Below are positions 1-3,764 of a DNA stretch of 8,145 nucleotides, one piece after another. The notes under the pieces are model-generated. The model saw nothing but the letters and a program-made list of their open reading frames with translations, was not told where the DNA came from and ran no database searches. A program made the translations under genes and the position numbers. Source of the DNA: an uncultured Spartobacteria bacterium (GTDB taxonomy: Bacteria > Verrucomicrobiota > Verrucomicrobiia > Chthoniobacterales > Terrimicrobiaceae); the NCBI GenBank assembly GCA_903915315.1, contig CAIWSO010000284.1, forward strand, positions 1 through 8,145, written 5' to 3'. Every line of letters begins with the position of its first letter. Position 1 is the stretch's first letter.

Positions 1-885
1 GGCTTGGGTGTGCTTCAAAACCGGCATCGTTTTTTCCAGTGGCGACGCGGCGCGGATCAAGGCTGCTCCGGCGGATTGGTGTAGCATCGCGAGCGCTTCG
101 AGAGAGCTGGAGGGGCGATCGCTGCGTTCTAACGAAAACAATTGCTCGACCCACATGGTCAACGCTACCGGCAAATCTGGGCGCAAACTACCCAGTGGAT
201 TGAAGCGATGCCTGAAATGGGAAGCGGTCACCTCAGTGACACTTCCGCCTTTAAATGGTCGCTCCAGCGTGAGCGCTTGGTAAAAAACACACCCCAGCGA
301 GTAGAGGTCCGTGCGCAAATCCAGGGGCTCATTGCCGAGTTGCTCGGGGGACATCGCGTAAATCGATCCCACGACCGCTCCGTTGTGGTCGATCGTCTGG
401 AGCGAGGGTTCCTCTGAAACCCGAGATTGGCCGAAGTCGAGAATCTTCACGCGGTAGCCGCCTTCGGCCAAGGACGCGAGCATGATATTGCCCGCCTTCA
501 CATCGCGGTGGACGACATTTTTTTCATGAGCGGCCGCGAGTCCCTGCAGGCACTGCATGGCGAAATCACGGAAGGTCCCCTCGCTCATCGCCTCAACCAA
601 GTCCTCGAGTGTGGGACCCAGCACCAACTCCATCACGAAAAAAAACTCCACCCCCTGCTCGAAAATATCGTAGATCATCACGATATTTGGGTGGTGGAGG
701 TTCGCGATGATACTGGCCTCGCGCAGGGCTGAGTTATCTCCGGCAGGCATCCGCTTGATGGCCACCCAGCGTTCGAGTTTCGTGTCGTAGGCCAAGTTCA
801 CGGTGCCCGATCCGCCCGCCCCCAGCAGTCGATCTATGGCATAACGCCCATTCCCAACAAATTCTCTTTCTGGCTCGGCGCTCAT
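1..885 (-). CDS. Hanks-type serine/threonine protein kinase, N-terminal part (C-terminus outside window)
   Basis: Cytoplasmic protein kinase that phosphorylates Ser/Thr on unknown substrates. The minus-strand frame is open from ATG at 885 to the window edge (295 codons, no stop), so the C-terminus is missing. The kinase core is complete and looks active: glycine loop GAGGSG (residues 22-27), VAIK lysine K44, alpha-C glutamate E56, catalytic loop HRDVKAGN with D128, K130 and N133, DFG at 150-152, MSPEQ at 178-182 replacing the usual APE, and the DLYSLG helix with D193. The catalytic loop has Ala where Pro is usual, a variant I associate with verrucomicrobial kinases. The start is well placed: an in-frame TAG lies three codons upstream, and AGGA sits about 7 nt before the ATG. 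No signal peptide or membrane segment is visible in this part; one may follow. It lies 215 bp after the ExbD gene in the same direction, so it may be transcribed separately. Family confidence is very high; the substrate is unknown. Confidence 0.95.
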   Translation of the reverse strand, partial: MSAEPEREFVGNGRYAIDRLLGAGGSGTVNLAYDTKLERWVAIKRMPAGDNSALREASIIANLHHPNIVMIYDIFEQGVEFFFVMELVLGPTLEDLVEAMSEGTFRDFAMQCLQGLAAAHEKNVVHRDVKAGNIMLASLAEGGYRVKILDFGQSRVSEEPSLQTIDHNGAVVGSIYAMSPEQLGNEPLDLRTDLYSLGCVFYQALTLERPFKGGSVTEVTASHFRHRFNPLGSLRPDLPVALTMWVEQLFSLERSDRPSSSLEALAMLHQSAGAALIRAASPLEKTMPVLKHTQA

Positions 886-946
886 TGGTTCCTAGTCATA
901 TCATTGTCCCTTTAAAGTTAGACTTTGCAGCGGAAAAGAAGGGGGG

Positions 947-967
947 ACATGGCCGTCTCGGCCGTGT
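947..967. repeat. GC-rich inverted repeat in the kinase leader
   Basis: Two 9-base arms (947-955 and 959-967) flank a TCT spacer. They pair perfectly except for one position, which is a T-G wobble in plus-strand RNA and an A-C mismatch in minus-strand RNA. The core GGCCG/CGGCC is perfect. On the minus strand the dyad is followed by a run of C rather than T, so it does not look like an intrinsic terminator. It could be a protein-binding operator or a leader hairpin upstream of the kinase, or chance. No convincing -35/-10 pair was found between it and the kinase start. Confidence 0.3.
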
Positions 968-1070
968 GGAGACTGGTCTACTTTCTTGCACCCTGCCCAT
1001 CGTAACCAAGGAGCACGCCAAAGCACACAGGCGGTGCCTAATGATCGGAAAGCCGCACTGTTCCCCTCTC

Positions 1071-1098
1071 CTAAAATCCAAAAGTAAGTTGCTTTTGG
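1071..1098 (-). terminator. Possible weak intrinsic terminator after the ExbB/ExbD operon
   Basis: Directly after the stop codon of the second ExbD gene, the minus strand reads CCAAAAG, a 7-base loop, then CTTTTGG. This is a perfect 7 bp stem (plus-strand positions 1078-1084 and 1092-1098). It is followed by a short ATTTTA stretch. The position is right for an operon end, but the stem is AT-rich and the T tract is only four bases, so termination would be inefficient at best. The rest of the 886-1100 gap contains no supportable gene; two overlapping short minus-strand frames there have unconvincing composition. Confidence 0.35.
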
Positions 1099-1100
1099 TA

Positions 1101-1565
1101 TCACTCGTCCTCCGTAACAGTGAAGCTCACGCTGTCGATCTTGGCGACGGCGAGGGCATTGAGGACATCGACGGTGCGGCTGTATTTGGCCATGCCCTCA
1201 CTCACGATCGTGACGATGACGGGAGTCTTGGCCGCATCCGCATTTTGCTTCAATCGCAGAAGAGTGCCCTTGAGTTGGGGCAGGTCGTGGCCTATCGATG
1301 AATCCGTGGGCACATTGGAATCCATGGGCTCGTCATTGATGCTGATTTCGCCGCTCTCGGTGATGTTGATCATTTGTTCATCCACAAAATCCGTGCCGCC
1401 CGAGGTTTCGGCGACGCCGGGAAGTTGGCTATTCAGTTCCTTTTCCACCTTCACCGCGCCAGCCATAACCATGAAAAAGAGCATGATCACAAAGACCACA
1501 TCGATCATCGGCGCAATCTGGAAGCCTACCGAACCTTCATTGGAATTCATGTCGAGTCGTTTCAT
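1101..1565 (-). CDS. ExbD/TolR-family biopolymer transport protein, second copy
   Basis: Inner-membrane stator protein of a proton-driven ExbB/ExbD (TolQ/TolR-like) motor. The 154-residue length is typical of the family. It has a short cytoplasmic N-terminus, one membrane helix (about residues 17-38) beginning with FQIAPMIDVVFVIMLFF, and a periplasmic domain of about 115 residues ending VSFTVTEDE. D22 in the PMID motif is the conserved membrane aspartate that carries protons in ExbD and TolR, so the protein should be functional. The ATG at 1565 was chosen because it lies 6 bp after the TAA of the preceding ExbD gene; M6 is an alternative start. No Shine-Dalgarno is visible, so translation probably depends on coupling. 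The periplasmic domain differs clearly from that of its neighbour, being rich in Asp, Glu and Ser at residues 49-90. ExbD and TolR cannot be told apart from sequence alone. Confidence 0.93.
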   Translation of the reverse strand: MKRLDMNSNEGSVGFQIAPMIDVVFVIMLFFMVMAGAVKVEKELNSQLPGVAETSGGTDFVDEQMINITESGEISINDEPMDSNVPTDSSIGHDLPQLKGTLLRLKQNADAAKTPVIVTIVSEGMAKYSRTVDVLNALAVAKIDSVSFTVTEDE

Positions 1566-1571
1566 GGCGGA

Positions 1572-2033
1572 TTAGTTTTTGCTCGCTGCGGAAAAGGAAA
1601 TATCGGAGATGCCGGCCTCGGCGGCGGCGTTCATCGCCTGTGAGACATAAACGGCAGGCACATCACGGTCGCCGCGAATGACGCACCGGAATGTCGGATT
1701 TTTTCCCTCAAGGATTTTGTGGTCTCCGGCATCTTTCGCTGACTTGATCAAGGGCACAAGCTCACTGGTCTGCGCGAAGACCTTTTCATCATAAACGAAG
1801 GCGGCTTTTTTTGTTTCGGGGTTCCAGCGGACATTGAGAATGACTTGGGCGCGCTGGCTGTCTTGCTTTTGGGCGTCTGGGGCCACGGGAAGTTTGATGC
1901 TTTTATCGACCTTGAGAACTTGGGCGGAAGTGAGCGTCATAAAAAAAATGAGGAGCACTAAAAGCACATCGATCATGGGTGCGACCTGGAATTCCGGTTC
2001 GCTACCGTCGCCACCTCCTCCGCCCCCGCCCAT
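1572..2033 (-). CDS. ExbD/TolR-family biopolymer transport protein, first copy, with poly-glycine N-terminus
   Basis: Inner-membrane stator protein of the same motor as the adjacent ExbB-family protein. It has 153 residues: a cytoplasmic tail opening with M followed by seven glycines and DGSEPEF, a membrane helix at about residues 17-38 (VAPMIDVLLVLLIFFMTL), and a periplasmic domain carrying basic and charged loops (residues 40-105) before a more conserved C-terminal part. D22 in PMID is the family's proton-carrying aspartate. The start at 2033 is firm, because a perfect AAGGAGGT lies 7 nt upstream. The gene begins 44 bp after the ExbB-type gene and ends 6 bp before the second ExbD gene. The glycine run uses mixed GGC, GGG, GGA and GGT codons, so it is not a simple slippage tract. 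The periplasmic half shares little obvious identity with the other ExbD, which suggests the two have different partners or places in the complex. Confidence 0.93.
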   Translation of the reverse strand: MGGGGGGGDGSEPEFQVAPMIDVLLVLLIFFMTLTSAQVLKVDKSIKLPVAPDAQKQDSQRAQVILNVRWNPETKKAAFVYDEKVFAQTSELVPLIKSAKDAGDHKILEGKNPTFRCVIRGDRDVPAVYVSQAMNAAAEAGISDISFSAASKN

Positions 2034-2040
2034 TTAGAAT

Positions 2041-2048
2041 ACCTCCTT
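2041..2048 (-). promoter_or_regulatory. Strong Shine-Dalgarno site for the first ExbD gene
   Basis: The minus strand reads AAGGAGGT, fully complementary to the 16S rRNA tail, with 7 nt before the ATG at 2033. It fixes that start. It stands out because the other internal genes of this operon have weak or no visible ribosome binding sites. This gene may therefore be translated independently of, and more strongly than, the ExbB-type gene before it. That would fit a stator subunit needed in a different amount from the channel subunit. Confidence 0.8.
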
Positions 2049-2077
2049 GCGTGTGATGTGAGTTGCCATGGCCTCGA

Positions 2078-2905
2078 TCAAGCGGGGGTTTCGTCCTCAG
2101 TGTCTTCAGCGGCTACGCTATCGTTCGACCAGACTGGCATGGCGGCGTAGAGTTCCTCGTCCCCGATATGGACCCCAGCAAGCGCCTCGTAAGGCATTTT
2201 GCGGAAGAGAGTGCTGATGATATCCTGAATATGGTGCATAACGGACATGGTGCGGTTGCGAATGTAGTAAAACGCACCGAACGCGGGGATAGCAATAAAG
2301 AGACCCGAGGCCGTGGCCACGAGCACTTCGCCGATCGCACCAGAAAGGCTCGAGGGGTCACCGATACCTGAGGTCGCCAACGATCCGAACGCCTTCATCA
2401 TGCCTGTCACGGTGCCGACCAACCCAATCATCGGCGTGCAAACACCGATAACCGAGAGGTAGCTGATCCATGTCTGGATCTTGGCGTTTTCCTTTCCCAG
2501 TTCGGCAACAATTCCCTCCTCCACATCATGCTTACCGTCGCCAAGCAGGCTGATGCCGGCACGCAGCACATTCGTTAATATCGAGGGGTTGGCTTTGCAG
2601 TAATTGTAGGCACTGACGTAGTCGCCTTGGCGAAAGAAATTTTTGACCTGTTCCACATGCTGGGCAGGTGCGGCTTTCTTTAATGTGGTCCGCATCGTGC
2701 AGTCGCCGATAAGATAGAATGTAAAAATCGAGCATGCGGCAATCGGATACATCACCCATCCGCCTTCGATGAATAAATCCAAAAGCGTTTTGTTATGTAC
2801 GGCCGGGGCTCCTGCTTCCGCTGGAGCGGAGGCGAAAAGCGCGGCAGTCGATAGGAGCATCGTGACAGTGATCGTTGCGAGCAGGATATGGTGTTTGGTT
2901 TTCAT
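2078..2905 (-). CDS. MotA/TolQ/ExbB-family proton channel protein
   Basis: Inner-membrane channel subunit that pairs with ExbD-type proteins to turn proton flow into mechanical work on envelope proteins. It has 275 residues. An N-terminal hydrophobic segment (residues 7-27, followed by APAEAGA) looks like a cleavable signal peptide. The three family helices follow: TM1 at about 48-68 (GGWVMYPIAACSIF), TM2 at about 148-170 with GLVGTVTGMMKAFG, and TM3 at about 192-214 with VATASGLFIAIPAF. T165 and T198 sit where ExbB and TolQ carry polar helix residues that line the proton path. A cytoplasmic domain of roughly 75 residues lies between TM1 and TM2, as expected. The frame stays open to 3055, but that would overlap the upstream gene by 143 bp and lose the signal sequence, so ATG at 2905 is preferred. 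It starts 7 bp after the upstream stop and has no clear Shine-Dalgarno. Assignment between ExbB and TolQ is open. Confidence 0.95.
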   Translation of the reverse strand: MKTKHHILLATITVTMLLSTAALFASAPAEAGAPAVHNKTLLDLFIEGGWVMYPIAACSIFTFYLIGDCTMRTTLKKAAPAQHVEQVKNFFRQGDYVSAYNYCKANPSILTNVLRAGISLLGDGKHDVEEGIVAELGKENAKIQTWISYLSVIGVCTPMIGLVGTVTGMMKAFGSLATSGIGDPSSLSGAIGEVLVATASGLFIAIPAFGAFYYIRNRTMSVMHHIQDIISTLFRKMPYEALAGVHIGDEELYAAMPVWSNDSVAAEDTEDETPA

Positions 2906-2912
2906 GGGTTGA

Positions 2913-3764
2913 TCATTGTGGAGTGGGTAGCTTATCGAGTTCGGTTTTGGCAATCGTTGCCTCAGCCGAATTGGGAAATAGTTGAATGAGTTCGTTGTAT
3001 TTACTGATAGCGCTCGAGGAGTCCCCCAACCCGGCCATCGCCCGCGCGCTACCAAGATGGGCAGTCGGCAGAAGCAACTTCTGGTCTGCGAAAAAAATCG
3101 GCACGCGCAAGTAGTCCATAATAGCGTCCTCCCACTGGCCTAGGGCCAAGTGGCATTGACCTTTGTTGAGCCAAGCGTTCGCTAGCGTCACGCGGTCTTT
3201 AGCCGTCGCGATCGCGACGGTAAAAATCGGCAGTGACTTCTGATACTCGCCCTTACGCACAGCGCTGCTCGCTTCGTAAACCATCGCCAAGAATCGCACC
3301 TCCTGGTCAGGAGATTTTTTGAGCTCCGCAATAAGCTCGCTGGCTTCGGCATCCTTTCCGAGAGAAACAAGCGCCATCATTTTCAACTGGGCGACCTCCT
3401 GCCACCAATTTCCCTGCACATCACGGAAGGGTAGCAGATTTTCCATCACAGGATTCAGCTTACTGATCACATCCGCGTCATTTCCTTTGAGCATCAAATC
3501 GCGCGCAATATTGATCTCCGGTGGTTCGGGAAAGTTAATGCGAGTGATGCTAGCCACGGGATAGCCCCTCTCCCCCTTGGCTACTCCAGATAGGATGAGG
3601 GGAACCTTCACATTTGATCCGTCGCGCTTGATCTCGGTCACAGAAACAATCTGACCATCCTTCAACTCAATGGTGATCGGCGGCGGCGGCGGGGTTTCTG
3701 CATAAACCGCAGAAGCTAGTAAAATCTGGGCTGCAGCCAGAGTAAAACGGAACATTGCATTCAT
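2913..3764 (-). CDS. Secreted TPR-repeat protein with N-terminal beta-rich domain
   Basis: Predicted periplasmic protein of 283 residues with no assigned function. It begins with a signal peptide (hydrophobic core about residues 5-19, likely cleavage after VYA at 20-22), then a PPPPP stretch. Residues 30-80 are probably beta-rich (ITIELKDGQIVSVTEIKRDG, later ASITRINFPEPPEI), resembling a small barrel. From about 85 to the end the protein is alpha-helical with degenerate TPR units, for example LNKGQCHLALGQWEDAIMDY (199-218) and AISKYNELIQLFPNSAEA (252-269). No lipobox is seen, so it should be soluble. The ATG at 3764 overlaps the upstream stop as ATGA, which suggests translational coupling; AAAGGTG about 10 nt upstream is a weak ribosome binding site, and M4 is an alternative start. 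Its place between a giant TPR protein and the ExbB-type gene suggests it is a periplasmic partner of the motor (inference). Confidence 0.9.
   Translation of the reverse strand: MNAMFRFTLAAAQILLASAVYAETPPPPPITIELKDGQIVSVTEIKRDGSNVKVPLILSGVAKGERGYPVASITRINFPEPPEINIARDLMLKGNDADVISKLNPVMENLLPFRDVQGNWWQEVAQLKMMALVSLGKDAEASELIAELKKSPDQEVRFLAMVYEASSAVRKGEYQKSLPIFTVAIATAKDRVTLANAWLNKGQCHLALGQWEDAIMDYLRVPIFFADQKLLLPTAHLGSARAMAGLGDSSSAISKYNELIQLFPNSAEATIAKTELDKLPTPQ

Noticed and set aside
896..1081. 61-codon minus-strand ORF in the same gap
   Set aside because: No ribosome binding site, unconvincing composition, and it overlaps the other short frame; treated as spacer.
901..1104. 67-codon minus-strand ORF starting with GTG that overlaps the second ExbD stop (GTGA)
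   Set aside because: Despite the coupled start, the product has random-looking composition (many Trp, Cys, Arg and Pro, no pattern), and a likely terminator stem lies inside its first codons.
885..1301. 138-codon plus-strand ORF running into the second ExbD gene
   Set aside because: Mostly antisense to a firmly assigned ExbD gene; no family features in its product.
2906..3055. N-terminal extension of the ExbB-family frame to a start at 3055
   Set aside because: It would overlap the upstream TPR gene by 143 bp and bury the signal-like segment; ATG at 2905 fits the gene spacing and the topology.
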